A stretch of DNA of 64,000 nucleotides from Caballeronia sp. TF1N1 (lineage in GTDB: Bacteria > Pseudomonadota > Gammaproteobacteria > Burkholderiales > Burkholderiaceae). The notes under the pieces were generated by a model. That model did no database searches and was not told the origin of the DNA. It saw only the letters and a program-made list of their open reading frames with translations. Positions within the stretch are counted from its first letter, which is position 1; every line of letters begins with the position of its first letter. This document shows, piece by piece, positions 25,705-35,107 of this stretch. The stretch lies in the NCBI RefSeq assembly GCF_022878925.1, contig NZ_CP084628.1:62001-126000 (forward strand), given 5' to 3'. The position numbers and the translations under genes are program-made.

Positions 25705-26466
25705 TCAAAGCACCGCGCCGACGCGTTTCAAAATATCCAGATAGCCGCTCACGCTCCACGCCGAACGGCCGATGAAAAGTCCATCGATGTGCGGGCACGC
25801 GGCCAGTTCCGCGCAGTTGCCCGGATTGACGGAGCCGCCGTACAAACAGGGAATGCTTCGCCCGAGCGTTTCCTCCGCCACTTTGCTGATCTCGGCTTGA
25901 CGCGCATCCGCATATTCGGGACTAGCCGGAATGCCGCTCTCGCCGATAGCCCATACAGGCTCGTACGCGAGCAGAATCGGCGCCGTTCGTTGTTCTGGAG
26001 AAAGACGCGCCAACGCGCCGCGCACCTCGGTGGCCAATACGTCCGCAGCGCGTCCGCTCTCTTTGTCGGCGAGCGTTTCGCCAATGCAGATCAGCGGCGT
26101 CAATCCGTGACGCACGGCGGCCTCGACCTTGCGTCCGACGGTGTCGTCGGTTTCGCCGAAGTGCTCGCGCCGTTCGGAATGGCCGAGTTCGACGAGATCC
26201 ATGCCGCAATCGACCAGCATCGGCGGGGAAATCTCGCCGGTCCACGCGCCCTCTTCGGCCCAATGCATGTTTTGCGCGCCGACCTTGACATTGGTCTCGG
26301 CGAGAATCGACTTCACTTCGCGAATCGCGGTGAACGGCGGAATCACGAAGCACTGGATTCGCGGGTCGTCAGGGCTCGCGAGCAAACCCTCGGCGAAAGC
26401 GATCGCTTGCGCCAGGGTCTTGTTCATCTTCCAGCTCGTGCCAACCCAGAACGGGGTATCAGACAT
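25705..26466 (-). CDS. eryH: Triosephosphate-isomerase-like protein, EryH-like (D-tetrulose-4-phosphate isomerase)
   Basis: The 253-aa TIM barrel has catalytic Lys13 (GTSWKMNKT), His96 (LGHSERR) and Glu169 (AYEPVWAIG). Housekeeping TIM has GNWKMN, but here the N before W is Ser, as in the TpiA2/EryH branch. EryH interconverts tetrulose phosphates in erythritol catabolism. The ABC-transporter genes lie upstream and the EryI-like gene lies 43 bases downstream. I use the ATG at 26466 (MSDTPFWVG); the frame is open to 26529. Housekeeping TpiA is the alternative, but the context argues against it. Confidence 0.82.
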   Translation of the reverse strand: MSDTPFWVGTSWKMNKTLAQAIAFAEGLLASPDDPRIQCFVIPPFTAIREVKSILAETNVKVGAQNMHWAEEGAWTGEISPPMLVDCGMDLVELGHSERREHFGETDDTVGRKVEAAVRHGLTPLICIGETLADKESGRAADVLATEVRGALARLSPEQRTAPILLAYEPVWAIGESGIPASPEYADARQAEISKVAEETLGRSIPCLYGGSVNPGNCAELAACPHIDGLFIGRSAWSVSGYLDILKRVGAVL

Positions 26467-26564
26467 GGTTAGGTTGTCGGACAGTGTGTCTTGCAAATGA
26501 GGCCGCGTCATGCGCCGGACGTGCCTCATGCCCGCCCGGCGCGCGGATGAAAACGCCTGCTAGG

Positions 26565-27518
26565 TCACTTCGAAAGCACGAACGGCGCGGTGTATTTCGA
26601 CACGTTCGCCTTCGTGATCAGCACGCAGTCGAACAACTGCTTTTCGCTGGCGGCGCCCGTCTTGCCGGTCTTCAGGAACTGATCGGCTTCCTGCACGGCC
26701 TTGGCGGAAAACTCCGCGACCGGTTGCAGCACGGTGTACTGCAACTCGCCCGCTTTCACTGCCTCGACCGCGGCCGGCGAGCCATCGAAACCACCGACTT
26801 TCACGTTCTTCAGCTTGCCCGATTGCTTGAGCGCCGCAATCGCGCCGAGCGCCATTTCATCGTTGCCGCTGATCACGCCGATCACATCCGGGTGCGCCTG
26901 GAGCAGGCTCTGCGTTGCATTGAAGCCTTGCGTACGATCCCAGTTGGCCACTTGCGAGCCGACCATCTTCAGATCCGGATACTGCGAGAGCACCGACTTG
27001 TAGCCGTTGGACCGCGTCGCGGCGTTGTTATCCGAAGGCGAGCCGAGCAATTCGACATAGTTGCCCTTCGACCCGACATCCTTCGTCCATTGCTGAGCAC
27101 CGAGCGCCGCGCCTTGCGCGTTGTTCGACACGAGCTGCGCCTTCGCGAGCCCCGGCTGGTTGATTTCCGCGTTGACGAGGAACACCGGAATGTTCGCGGC
27201 AATCGCCTTCTTCACGGCGCCGACGGAGCCGCTCGCATTGGCCGGATCGAGAATGATCGCAACCGACTTGTTGGTGATGGCCGTGTCGATCTGCTGGCTT
27301 TCGGTGTTCGTGTCGCCTTTCGATGCCGACACGTTTGCGCTATAGCCTAGCTTCTTGGCTTCCGCCGCCGCGATGTTGCCTTCGGCGAGCCAGTAAGGAT
27401 TGGCGGGATCGTTGACGATAATGCTGATCAGCCCGCCCGCCGCCTGAGCCTGGCTCGCAAACAAGGGCGCAGCCACGGCGAGGGCCGCAAGGATCAAGGT
27501 CTTTCTCTTCATAGTCAT
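26565..27518 (-). CDS. Sugar ABC transporter substrate-binding protein (ribose/polyol type), EryG-like
   Basis: The 317-aa protein has a signal peptide of about 26 residues (LAALAVAAPLFASQAQA) and a Peripla_BP_4 / D-ribose-binding-protein fold: ISIIVNDPANPYWLAEG, KGDTNTESQQIDTAITN, VIGVISGNDEMALGA and KVGGFDGSP. Members bind pentoses, galactose or polyols. Next to the permease, ATPase and tetritol genes, erythritol or another C4 polyol is the likely ligand (inference). Confidence 0.87.
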   Translation of the reverse strand: MTMKRKTLILAALAVAAPLFASQAQAAGGLISIIVNDPANPYWLAEGNIAAAEAKKLGYSANVSASKGDTNTESQQIDTAITNKSVAIILDPANASGSVGAVKKAIAANIPVFLVNAEINQPGLAKAQLVSNNAQGAALGAQQWTKDVGSKGNYVELLGSPSDNNAATRSNGYKSVLSQYPDLKMVGSQVANWDRTQGFNATQSLLQAHPDVIGVISGNDEMALGAIAALKQSGKLKNVKVGGFDGSPAAVEAVKAGELQYTVLQPVAEFSAKAVQEADQFLKTGKTGAASEKQLFDCVLITKANVSKYTAPFVLSK

Positions 27519-27587
27519 GGCGTGTCTCTTTCTTGGGTTGGTGTTGGCGCAGGACTTCGATATTCTTCTCGCGTGCCGGAGGTCGGG

Positions 27588-28688
27588 CTATGCCTTGCCG
27601 CCGCCTTGCGGAGAAGCCAGTGGGCCGCCGGTCGGCGTCGGACGCTTGACCTTGCGGCGATATTGAATGGCGTTGAGCAACACCGCGAGCACGATGACCG
27701 CGCCGGTGAATACCGTTTGCCAGTAAGACGAGATGCCGATAATCACGAGCCCGTCGGACAGAAAGCCGATCACGAACGCGCCGAGCAACGTGCCGCGAAT
27801 GTTGCCGGTGCCGCCCATCAGCGATGCCCCGCCGATCACGACCGCCGCGATGGCCGTGAGTTCGTAGGTCGTGCCCGCGGTCGGCCCGGCGGACGTGAGC
27901 TGCGACGAAAGAATCAGTCCCGCGATAGCCGCGCACATTCCCGACAACATGTACACGCTGATCAGCACGCGCTTCACGGGCACGCCCGACAATTCCGCCG
28001 CGCGGTCGTTGCCGCCGGACGCATAGAGCCAGCGCCCGAAGGCCGAGCGATTGAGCGCGATACTGCCGAGAATCGCGATGATCGCGAGAATCAGCACGCC
28101 CACCGGCACGTTGAACAAGCGGTCGAAGCCCAGGTAGTCGAAGCCGGTATTGCCCAGGTCCGCCTGACCGCCCAGGTTGTTGTACGTGAGGCCATTGGTC
28201 ATGAGAAGGGCGAAACCGCGCACCACGTACATCACGCCGAGCGTGGCGACGAAAGCCGGCACCTTGAAGCGCGCAATGAGAATGCCGTTCACGAGCCCGA
28301 TGAACGCGCCGAGCGCGCAGCACAGCACCACCACGACCCAGACCGACGGGTACATGACGACCCCGAACATATTGAGCGTCACGCCTTGCATGAAAAATCC
28401 AGCGACGACGCCCGACAGCCCGAGCGTCGAACCCACCGACAAATCAATGCCGCCGTTGATGATCACGAGCAGCATGCCGATCGCGAGAATCCCGTAGATA
28501 GCCACGTGTGAGGCCATCGTAAGGAAATTTTCTACTGCGAAATAATTCGGCGAGAGAAACGAAAAGATGATGATGATGGCGATCAGCGCGAAGAACGCGC
28601 GTCCTTCGAGCAGCACTTTGCCGAGGTCGAACCCTTCGCCGGACGATCCGGAGCGAGTCGATGTTTTGGCAGCGTCGTTCATGTTCAA
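27588..28688 (-). CDS. Sugar ABC transporter permease (RbsC-like), EryF-like
   Basis: The 366-aa inner-membrane protein has about ten hydrophobic segments and belongs to the BPD_transp_2 (RbsC/AraH/XylH) family. The hallmark NGGIDLSVGSTLGLSGV is present and the EAA-like region is ALNRSAFGRWLYASGGN. About 20 extra N-terminal and 20 C-terminal polar residues flank the core. It forms the channel with the ATPase (28710) and binding protein (26565). Confidence 0.88.
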   Translation of the reverse strand: MNMNDAAKTSTRSGSSGEGFDLGKVLLEGRAFFALIAIIIIFSFLSPNYFAVENFLTMASHVAIYGILAIGMLLVIINGGIDLSVGSTLGLSGVVAGFFMQGVTLNMFGVVMYPSVWVVVVLCCALGAFIGLVNGILIARFKVPAFVATLGVMYVVRGFALLMTNGLTYNNLGGQADLGNTGFDYLGFDRLFNVPVGVLILAIIAILGSIALNRSAFGRWLYASGGNDRAAELSGVPVKRVLISVYMLSGMCAAIAGLILSSQLTSAGPTAGTTYELTAIAAVVIGGASLMGGTGNIRGTLLGAFVIGFLSDGLVIIGISSYWQTVFTGAVIVLAVLLNAIQYRRKVKRPTPTGGPLASPQGGGKA

Positions 28689-28709
28689 TGTCTCCAGGCA
28701 TGTTCTGAT

Positions 28710-30266
28710 TCAGGCGACCACGGCTTCGCCGGAGGCGGCCATGATGTCGTCCTTGTTGGCGTCGGGGCCGAATTCCGCGGAAATCTTTCCGCGCCGCATG
28801 ACGATGATGCGATGCGCAACGCTCAGGCATTCGCCCACTTCCGACGTCGAATACACCACGGCCAAACCCTTCTTCGCGTTCTCGGCGAGCAGACGAAAGA
28901 CTTCCGACTTCGCACCGATGTCGATGCCGCGACTGGGTTCATCGAGCAGAATGACGCGCGGTCCGGTTGCCAGCATCTTGCCGATCACCACCTTCTGCTG
29001 ATTTCCGCCCGACAGCGAACGGATCGAAGCGCCCGGGCCCGAGGTCTTCACGTGCACGTTGCGGATCGACTGGCCGACGAGTTCACGCTCGACCGGCGGC
29101 GACATCAAGATGCCCTTCACGAAAGAGCGGATGCTCGCGAGCGACAAGTTCGAGCCGACGCTCATCGTCGGCACGAGGCCGTCGCGCTGACGATCTTCCG
29201 GCACCAGCACGAGCCCACGGCCAATGCGCTGCGCAATACTCAGCCCCGCCATGCTCTCGCCTTCGAGCCGAATGGTTCCGCCCGTCACCGGCAGCCGCGT
29301 GCGTCCCGCGACCGCTTCGAGCAGTTCCGTGCGGCCCGCGCCCATCAGTCCGTAGATGCAGACGATCTCTCCCGCGCGCACCTTGAGCGACAGACGATCG
29401 ACCACGGACACGCCTGAGCCGGATTCATCGGCAATGCTGACATCGTCGATATCGAGCGCGACTTCGCCGAACTCGTAGCCGGTCGGCGGCGAGCCGAGGT
29501 CGAAGTTCTCGCCGACCATGTTGCGCACGATCCATGCGAGGTCGATGTCCTTGCGCTCCGCCGTCGCAGTGATGCGGCCATCGCGCAGCACCACGGCATA
29601 GTCCGTGACCTGCAATGCTTCTTCCAAATGATGCGAGATGTAGACGATCGACACGCCCCGGCTCGTCAAGTCGCGAATCACCTTGAACAGCACCTCCACT
29701 TCGGATGCGCTCAGCGCCGAAGTCGGTTCGTCCATGATCAGAATGCGCGAATCGACCGACAACGCCCGCGCGATCTCGACGACCTGCTGCTGACCGAGGC
29801 GCAGATCGCGCACCAGCGTCATGGGGTCGACGTCTTCTTCGAGTTCCTCCATCAGCGCGCGCGTCTGCCGCGCTTCCTCGGCGAAGTTGACGCCGGTCGG
29901 CGTGCGCAGCTCGCGGCCCATGAAGACGTTGTCGCGCACGCTCAGGTTCGGCGCGAGACTCAGTTCCTGATGAATGATCGAGATGCCGTGATTGCGCGCA
30001 TCCGTCGATGACGTGAACGCCACGCGTTCGCCATCCAGCTCGATTTCTCCGGAGGTCGGCTTTTCCACGCCGGAGAGGATTTTCATGAGCGTCGACTTGC
30101 CCGCGCCGTTTTCGCCGAAGAGCGTCGTGACCTTGCCGCGATGAATCTCGAAGTTCACGCCCTTGAGCGCATGCACGCCGCCATACGACTTGACGACATC
30201 GCGCGCGGACAGCAGCACGCCATCCTTCGCCGCGCCCTGTTCGTTGGTTGGATTGATGGTGCTCAT
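28710..30266 (-). CDS. Sugar ABC transporter ATP-binding protein (RbsA-like), EryE-like
   Basis: The 518-aa tandem ATPase has a first domain with FGENGAGKSTLMK and LIMDEPTSAL, and a second with GLMGAGRTELLEA, LSGGNQQKVVIGKML and ILLDEPSRGID. The second Walker A lacks the Lys (GAGRTE), as is normal for RbsA/MglA proteins. Its start overlaps the DUF2291 stop (ATGA), so the transporter and DUF2291 gene are coupled. Confidence 0.9.
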   Translation of the reverse strand: MSTINPTNEQGAAKDGVLLSARDVVKSYGGVHALKGVNFEIHRGKVTTLFGENGAGKSTLMKILSGVEKPTSGEIELDGERVAFTSSTDARNHGISIIHQELSLAPNLSVRDNVFMGRELRTPTGVNFAEEARQTRALMEELEEDVDPMTLVRDLRLGQQQVVEIARALSVDSRILIMDEPTSALSASEVEVLFKVIRDLTSRGVSIVYISHHLEEALQVTDYAVVLRDGRITATAERKDIDLAWIVRNMVGENFDLGSPPTGYEFGEVALDIDDVSIADESGSGVSVVDRLSLKVRAGEIVCIYGLMGAGRTELLEAVAGRTRLPVTGGTIRLEGESMAGLSIAQRIGRGLVLVPEDRQRDGLVPTMSVGSNLSLASIRSFVKGILMSPPVERELVGQSIRNVHVKTSGPGASIRSLSGGNQQKVVIGKMLATGPRVILLDEPSRGIDIGAKSEVFRLLAENAKKGLAVVYSTSEVGECLSVAHRIIVMRRGKISAEFGPDANKDDIMAASGEAVVA

Positions 30267-30919
30267 TTCGCGTCCAGCTTCACAGGAGTGATGAGCCAGC
30301 CGTTCGGATTGATCAGCTGGAACACGCCGACGACATCGACTGTCTTGCCCGTCAACTTGGCGGTATCGACCTTCGACAGAACCTGTTTCTTCATCTCCGT
30401 GTTGATGGCGTAACCGGCGTTCTGGTAATCGATCTGATTCGTGAACTGGCCGAAGCTGATGTCGCCCGTGGCATCGCGCAAGTCGGTGCCGTTGATCGCC
30501 GGTCCCGTCTGCACGCGTATGACGAGCGAATCGGGCAGGCCCGGCACCTTGACTTCGTACACGCCGGAGTCTTCCTTGCCCGCGACACCCGAGAACTTCA
30601 CCGACATCTCAGGACCGATGCCGCCGCCCGCGATGCCGTATTGCTTGCCCGCCGCGTCCTGATCCTTGGCAATGGCGGCGGCCAGCGTCGCCGCATCGAC
30701 GGCGCGCTTTTCTATCGCGGCCTGCGTCTTCGGAAACTGCTTCTTGCCGTAGGCTTCCGGCTCGAACTCCTTGGTCTGCGTATCGGCGCCGGAACCGATC
30801 TTCACGATTTTGGTACTCATGGCCATCGCGATCAGCAAAATGGCCAGCAACACGATGCCGATCACAACGCGCATGCCGCGCTTGCCCTGATGCTTGATCG
30901 ACGGAGTCATTGCGCTCAT
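30263..30919 (-). CDS. DUF2291-family protein of sugar ABC transporter loci
   Basis: The 218-aa protein has one N-terminal membrane anchor at about residues 17-35 (MRVVIGIVLLAILLIAMAM) and a DUF2291-type exported domain (QLINPNGWLITPVKLD at the C-terminus). DUF2291 genes are known to accompany ABC loci for ribose-type sugars and erythritol in rhizobia; their function is undefined. It overlaps the ATPase gene by four bases and follows dhaL by 27 bases, so it is inside the operon. Confidence 0.75.
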   Translation of the reverse strand: MSAMTPSIKHQGKRGMRVVIGIVLLAILLIAMAMSTKIVKIGSGADTQTKEFEPEAYGKKQFPKTQAAIEKRAVDAATLAAAIAKDQDAAGKQYGIAGGGIGPEMSVKFSGVAGKEDSGVYEVKVPGLPDSLVIRVQTGPAINGTDLRDATGDISFGQFTNQIDYQNAGYAINTEMKKQVLSKVDTAKLTGKTVDVVGVFQLINPNGWLITPVKLDAK

Positions 30920-30946
30920 TGGCTCACCTCGCGGCTGTCCATTCGT

Positions 30947-31600
30947 TCAGTGCGTGTCATGTCTTCCCCAGTTTTCTGCAATCACGTTGATGACCATCGC
31001 GGCGGAGGCCGCGCCCGGATCGATGTGACCGATGCTGCGTTCACCGAGGCGCGCCGATCTTCCCTTGGTCGCCACCATCGCCTTCGTGGATTCCGCGCCC
31101 GCGTTCGCCGCTTCGCGAACGCGCGTCAGGATGTCGCTCACGGACAAGCCGTCCGCCATGCCTTCTTCGGCTGCCGAGGCGGCAGGCGCCCACGCATCGA
31201 CCATGGTTTTTTCGCCGACTTCCGCCTTGCCGCGCGACCGGATGCCTTCGGCCATCGCGACGATCAACCCCGGCGCCTCGTTCAGCGGCAATGCCTGACG
31301 CGCACCCGCCGCCTTCGCCGCGCGCATGAACGCCGTTGCGTAAAGCGGCCCCGACGATGCGCCGACCGCGTTGAGAAAACTCTTGGCCGCGGCGTTCCAC
31401 TGATCCGCGAACGTGCAGTCGGACGGCAACGCGTCGATGGCCCTGGACGCGGCAGAAAAGCCCTGCTCCATCGCGATGCCGTGGTCCGCGTCGCCGATCA
31501 CGCCGTCGAGCCGGCACAGTTCGTCGCGCGCCGCCGCGATGGTGCTCGCGAGTTCGCGGAACAGTTGCGCGTTGTCGGCGGTGGAAAGCGCGGACATCAT
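30947..31600 (-). CDS. dhaL: Dihydroxyacetone-kinase L subunit (DhaL-like)
   Basis: The 217-aa all-helical nucleotide-binding subunit has DGVIGDADHGIAMEQG, whose Asp residues hold Mg-ADP in DhaL. Other DhaL landmarks are GASSGPLYATAFM and HIDPGAASAAMV. The start at 31600 overlaps the dhaK stop (ATGA) with GAGGG upstream. There is no DhaM partner nearby, so ATP-dependent rather than PTS-dependent phosphorylation of dihydroxyacetone or erythrulose is likely (inference). Confidence 0.82.
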   Translation of the reverse strand: MMSALSTADNAQLFRELASTIAAARDELCRLDGVIGDADHGIAMEQGFSAASRAIDALPSDCTFADQWNAAAKSFLNAVGASSGPLYATAFMRAAKAAGARQALPLNEAPGLIVAMAEGIRSRGKAEVGEKTMVDAWAPAASAAEEGMADGLSVSDILTRVREAANAGAESTKAMVATKGRSARLGERSIGHIDPGAASAAMVINVIAENWGRHDTH

Positions 31601-32619
31601 GCGGCCCTCTGCTGAAACATCGCGCACTCGCACGGATGATCGATGAGGCGCTGCAATTCATCGTCGAGATGCATGACGGTGATCGACGCGCCCGCCATTT
31701 CCAGCGATGTGCACAGCGGCCCCACGAGCGTGCGATGCACGACGAGTCCCGCCTCCTGCAAGCGCTGCGAAACGCGCCGGTTGAGAATGTAAAGCTCCAT
31801 GAGCGGCGTCGAGCCGAGCGAATTCACGAGTACCGCCACGCGGTCGCCCTTGGCCGCGCCCATCTCGGCGAGGATCGCATCCATGATTTCGTCGGTGATG
31901 TCGTCGGCCGTGCGCAAGGCTTCCCGGCGCATGCCCGGTTCGCCGTGAATGCCCATGCCGATTTCCATGTCGCCGGCGGCAATCTCGAAGTTCGGTTGAC
32001 GCGTCTGCGGCAGCGAGCAAGGCGCGAGCGCCACGCCGAGCGTGTACGTGCGCGCGTTGGCATGGCGCGCGACGCGCTCCACCTCGCCGAGCGGCATCAT
32101 CAGGTCCGCCGCGGCGCCCGCTGCCTTGAAGATGAACACGTTGCCCGCCACGCCGCGCCGCGTCTCGCGCTTGTCGCGCGGCGCGGAGGCGATGTCGTCG
32201 GTGGTCAGCACGGTGCGCGCCTCGACGCCGTCGAGTTCGAGCAGTTCGGTCGCCATGTCGAAGTTCATGACATCGCCCGCGTAATTGCCGTACATGAACA
32301 GCACGCCCGCGTTGCCATGCGCGGCGAGCGCGGCATCGACGGCCGGTTGCGGCGGCGGCGAAGCGAAGACGTTGCCGATCACGGCGGCATCAGCGAGACC
32401 GCGGCCAACGAAGCCCAGAAACGTCGGCTCGTGTCCCGATCCTCCGCCGATGATCAACGCCACCTTGCCCTCACGCGGCCCGTTGCGCGCGATGATCGCC
32501 CGGGGCGCGCTGTCGCTGCGCGTCAGCAGATCGCCGTGCGCGGCCATGACGCCTTCGAGCATCTCGTCGACGGCGGCATCGCCATCGTTGATCAGCTTTT
32601 GTGTCATCGTGCCTGGCAT
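31597..32619 (-). CDS. dhaK: Dihydroxyacetone/erythrulose kinase K subunit (DhaK-like)
   Basis: The 340-aa substrate-binding subunit has IIGGGSGHEPTFLGFVG, YGNYAGDVMNF and His225 in MGIHGEPGM, the residue that binds the keto group of dihydroxyacetone as a hemiaminal in DhaK. GAGGAG lies six bases before the ATG, inside the end of the upstream gene. DhaK relatives in mycobacterial tetritol pathways phosphorylate erythrulose (LerK/DerK type). In this operon the same reaction is plausible and would let the cell use tetrulose or threitol as well as erythritol. Confidence 0.84.
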   Translation of the reverse strand: MPGTMTQKLINDGDAAVDEMLEGVMAAHGDLLTRSDSAPRAIIARNGPREGKVALIIGGGSGHEPTFLGFVGRGLADAAVIGNVFASPPPQPAVDAALAAHGNAGVLFMYGNYAGDVMNFDMATELLELDGVEARTVLTTDDIASAPRDKRETRRGVAGNVFIFKAAGAAADLMMPLGEVERVARHANARTYTLGVALAPCSLPQTRQPNFEIAAGDMEIGMGIHGEPGMRREALRTADDITDEIMDAILAEMGAAKGDRVAVLVNSLGSTPLMELYILNRRVSQRLQEAGLVVHRTLVGPLCTSLEMAGASITVMHLDDELQRLIDHPCECAMFQQRAA

Positions 32620-32629
32620 GTCTGACTCC

Positions 32630-33562
32630 TCAGATGTTGAGATCGGCGATGCCGGTGTCGAAATGCGGCGCCCAGAACGCCACCGATTCGGCGATCTGCG
32701 CGACGACCTGCCGATCCGTCGGCTCGCGTTCCTTGAACGAGAGTTCCAGGCAGATTTCGTTGTCGCGCCCGCCGCCCGCGTGCAGCGCCTCGATGAGCGG
32801 TTCTGGCTGAATGCGGCCGCGCGCGTTGTACTCCGCGGTGAACGGGCGATGTCCGCCCTTGTCCATCAACGACTGCTTGATATGGATGATCGGCGACACG
32901 CGCGGCACGGCGCGCGCCCACGCATAGGGATCGAAGTCGTCGGGGTTGGAACTGGTGACGTCGCCGTGGTCGATGTCGGCCATCATCCACATGGGAATGG
33001 CCATGTTCGCGGCGCTCAGGCGGTCTTGCAGCGCCATGCACGTGGCGATGGTCTCGCCGAATTCGCGGCCAATGGACATCGGTTCCCAGAACACGTATTT
33101 CAAGCCGGCCGCTTTGGCATGCTCGGCGACTTCGGCCCAGCAATCGATCGCGGTTTGAAGCAGCGCGTCGCGCCGTTGCGGATCGTCGAAATCCCTGTAA
33201 GTGAAGATCGCGAACTGCGTGCCGATGGAGTCGCCGCCCAGATCGGCGGTGATATCCGCAAAGGACTTGAACCAGTCGATGTAGTAGCGGCGCACGTCTG
33301 CATCCGGATGACCGAAGTGATTCAGACGGCCATACGGCCCGGTCATGCCCGAGGTGATCCGCACGCCGGTGCGCGTCATCGCCGCGCGCATCTCGCGCGT
33401 GAGCCGCCGCGTGGTTGCCGCCGGCCACGACGGATTGATGAACTCGTGCGTCAACTGCACGTCGCGGATTTTCATGTCGTGCGCGATGGTGTCGATCAGG
33501 TCGCCCGGTTCGGCGAAGCGGTTCACCAGCGGATTCGTGTTCAGTGCAAGCGTGAATGCCAT
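32630..33562 (-). CDS. eryC: Xylose-isomerase-like TIM barrel protein, EryC-like (tetrulose-4-phosphate racemase)
   Basis: The 310-aa AP_endonuc_2/xylose isomerase-like barrel has candidate metal/substrate residues in YVFWEPMSIGREFGE, MWMMADIDHGDV and ICLELSFKE. Brucella EryC is about 309 aa and is a tetrulose-4-phosphate racemase of this superfamily. The adjacent EryB-like dehydrogenase gene supports this assignment. It lies 15 bases after eryB and 10 bases before dhaK. Confidence 0.78.
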   Translation of the reverse strand: MAFTLALNTNPLVNRFAEPGDLIDTIAHDMKIRDVQLTHEFINPSWPAATTRRLTREMRAAMTRTGVRITSGMTGPYGRLNHFGHPDADVRRYYIDWFKSFADITADLGGDSIGTQFAIFTYRDFDDPQRRDALLQTAIDCWAEVAEHAKAAGLKYVFWEPMSIGREFGETIATCMALQDRLSAANMAIPMWMMADIDHGDVTSSNPDDFDPYAWARAVPRVSPIIHIKQSLMDKGGHRPFTAEYNARGRIQPEPLIEALHAGGGRDNEICLELSFKEREPTDRQVVAQIAESVAFWAPHFDTGIADLNI

Positions 33563-33577
33563 GTTCGTCTCGTGTCT

Positions 33578-35086
33578 TTAAGCGGATTTACGCACAAGGC
33601 CGTCGAGCCAGGCTTCGAACGCGGACTTCTGCGCGGCGCTCATGTGCAAGCCGTGCTTGGTGCGCCGCGTGAGCATGTCGTCCGCCGACTCGGCCCATTC
33701 GTGCGACATCAGGTAGCGCGCTTCCGCTTCGTGGAAGTTCGGTCCGAACTGCTGGCCGAGACCGGCGAGCGAGGTCGCGCCGTCGATCACCTGCGAGGTC
33801 AGCGTGCCGTAGGTTTGCGTGTAATAGCGCAGCAGATTGCGCGGCAGCCACTCGTAGCGGCTTTGCAGACTCGCCATGAAGCGCGGCACGTCGGCGCCTT
33901 CCATGTCGCCGCCCGGCAGCGTCGCCGATGAAGTCCAGTCGGGGCCCATCTTCGGGAAGGTCGGCTGCAGCTTTTGCAGCGCATGTTCGGCGAGCTTGCG
34001 AAACGTCGTGATCTTGCCGCCGAAGACATTCAGCAAGGGCGCGCCGCCGCTGGCGTCGAGATCGAACACGTAGTCGCGCGTGACCGCCGACGGATTGCCC
34101 TTGCCGTCGTCGTAGAGAGGACGCACGCCCGAGAACGTCTGCACGATGTCTTGCTTGCGTAACGGATGCTTGAAATAGCGATTCACCGCCGTCAGCAGAT
34201 AGTCGATTTCCTCGTTCGATATCTGCACGGTTTCCGGCGCGCCGTCCCACGGCACATCGGTCGTGCCGATGAGCGCCTTGTCGCCCTCATAGGCGTTGAT
34301 GAAGATCACGCGCTTGTCGTGGTTCTGCACGAGATACGAGTGCGGACCGTCCCAGAACTTCGGCGTAACGATATGACTGCCCTTCACGAGCCGCACCTTG
34401 CGCGTCGACTTCGCGCCCGCGCGCCCGATGACATCCGATACCCACGGTCCCGCCGCATTGACGAGCGCGCGTGCGTTCACGACGCGCGTCGATCCCGTTC
34501 GCGTGTCGCGCAGTTCGACGCGCCACGCATTGCCCTCGCGCCGCGCGCCGATGCATGCGGTGCGCGTGAGCACTTCGGCGCCGCGCTTGGCGGCATCGAC
34601 GGCACTCAGTACGACCAGACGCGCGTCGTCGACCCAGCAATCGGAATACTCGAAGCCACGCCGGTACTCGTCCTTGATCGGCGCGCCTTCCGGATTGCGC
34701 CACAAGTCGAGCGAACGCGTGCCCGGCAGCTTCTTGCGGCCGCCCAGATGGTCGTACATGAAGAGGCCCGTGCGCACGAGCCATGCGGGACGATCACCCG
34801 GACTATGCGGCAGCACGAAGCGCAGCGGCCAGATGATATGCGGCGCGGCATTGAGCAGCACTTCGCGCTCGATCAGCGCCTCGCGCACGAGCCGGAATTC
34901 GTAGTATTCGAGGTAACGCAGCCCGCCATGCACGAGCTTGCCGGAACGCGACGACGTGCCCTGTGCGAGATCGTCCTTTTCGCACAGAATCACCGACAGT
35001 CCGCGGCCCGCCGCATCGCGCGCAATACCCGCGCCGTTGATGCCGCCGCCGATGACACACAGGTCCACCCTATCCTTCTCGCTCAT
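33578..35086 (-). CDS. eryB: GlpD-like FAD dehydrogenase, EryB-like (erythritol-phosphate dehydrogenase)
   Basis: The 502-aa flavoprotein starts with the Rossmann motif GGGINGAGIARDAAGRG and has GTSSRSGKLVHGGLRYLE (GlpD FAD-binding segment), TFSGVRPLYDD, and FGGKITTFRKLAEHAL near the end. EryB of Brucella is 502 aa and oxidises L-erythritol 4-phosphate. The flanking EryA-like kinase and EryC-like racemase support that role over glycerol-3-phosphate oxidation. The enzyme probably sits peripherally on the inner membrane and feeds electrons to quinone. Confidence 0.82.
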   Translation of the reverse strand: MSEKDRVDLCVIGGGINGAGIARDAAGRGLSVILCEKDDLAQGTSSRSGKLVHGGLRYLEYYEFRLVREALIEREVLLNAAPHIIWPLRFVLPHSPGDRPAWLVRTGLFMYDHLGGRKKLPGTRSLDLWRNPEGAPIKDEYRRGFEYSDCWVDDARLVVLSAVDAAKRGAEVLTRTACIGARREGNAWRVELRDTRTGSTRVVNARALVNAAGPWVSDVIGRAGAKSTRKVRLVKGSHIVTPKFWDGPHSYLVQNHDKRVIFINAYEGDKALIGTTDVPWDGAPETVQISNEEIDYLLTAVNRYFKHPLRKQDIVQTFSGVRPLYDDGKGNPSAVTRDYVFDLDASGGAPLLNVFGGKITTFRKLAEHALQKLQPTFPKMGPDWTSSATLPGGDMEGADVPRFMASLQSRYEWLPRNLLRYYTQTYGTLTSQVIDGATSLAGLGQQFGPNFHEAEARYLMSHEWAESADDMLTRRTKHGLHMSAAQKSAFEAWLDGLVRKSA

Positions 35087-35107
35087 CTCAGCGTTCCATG
35101 TTCGACG

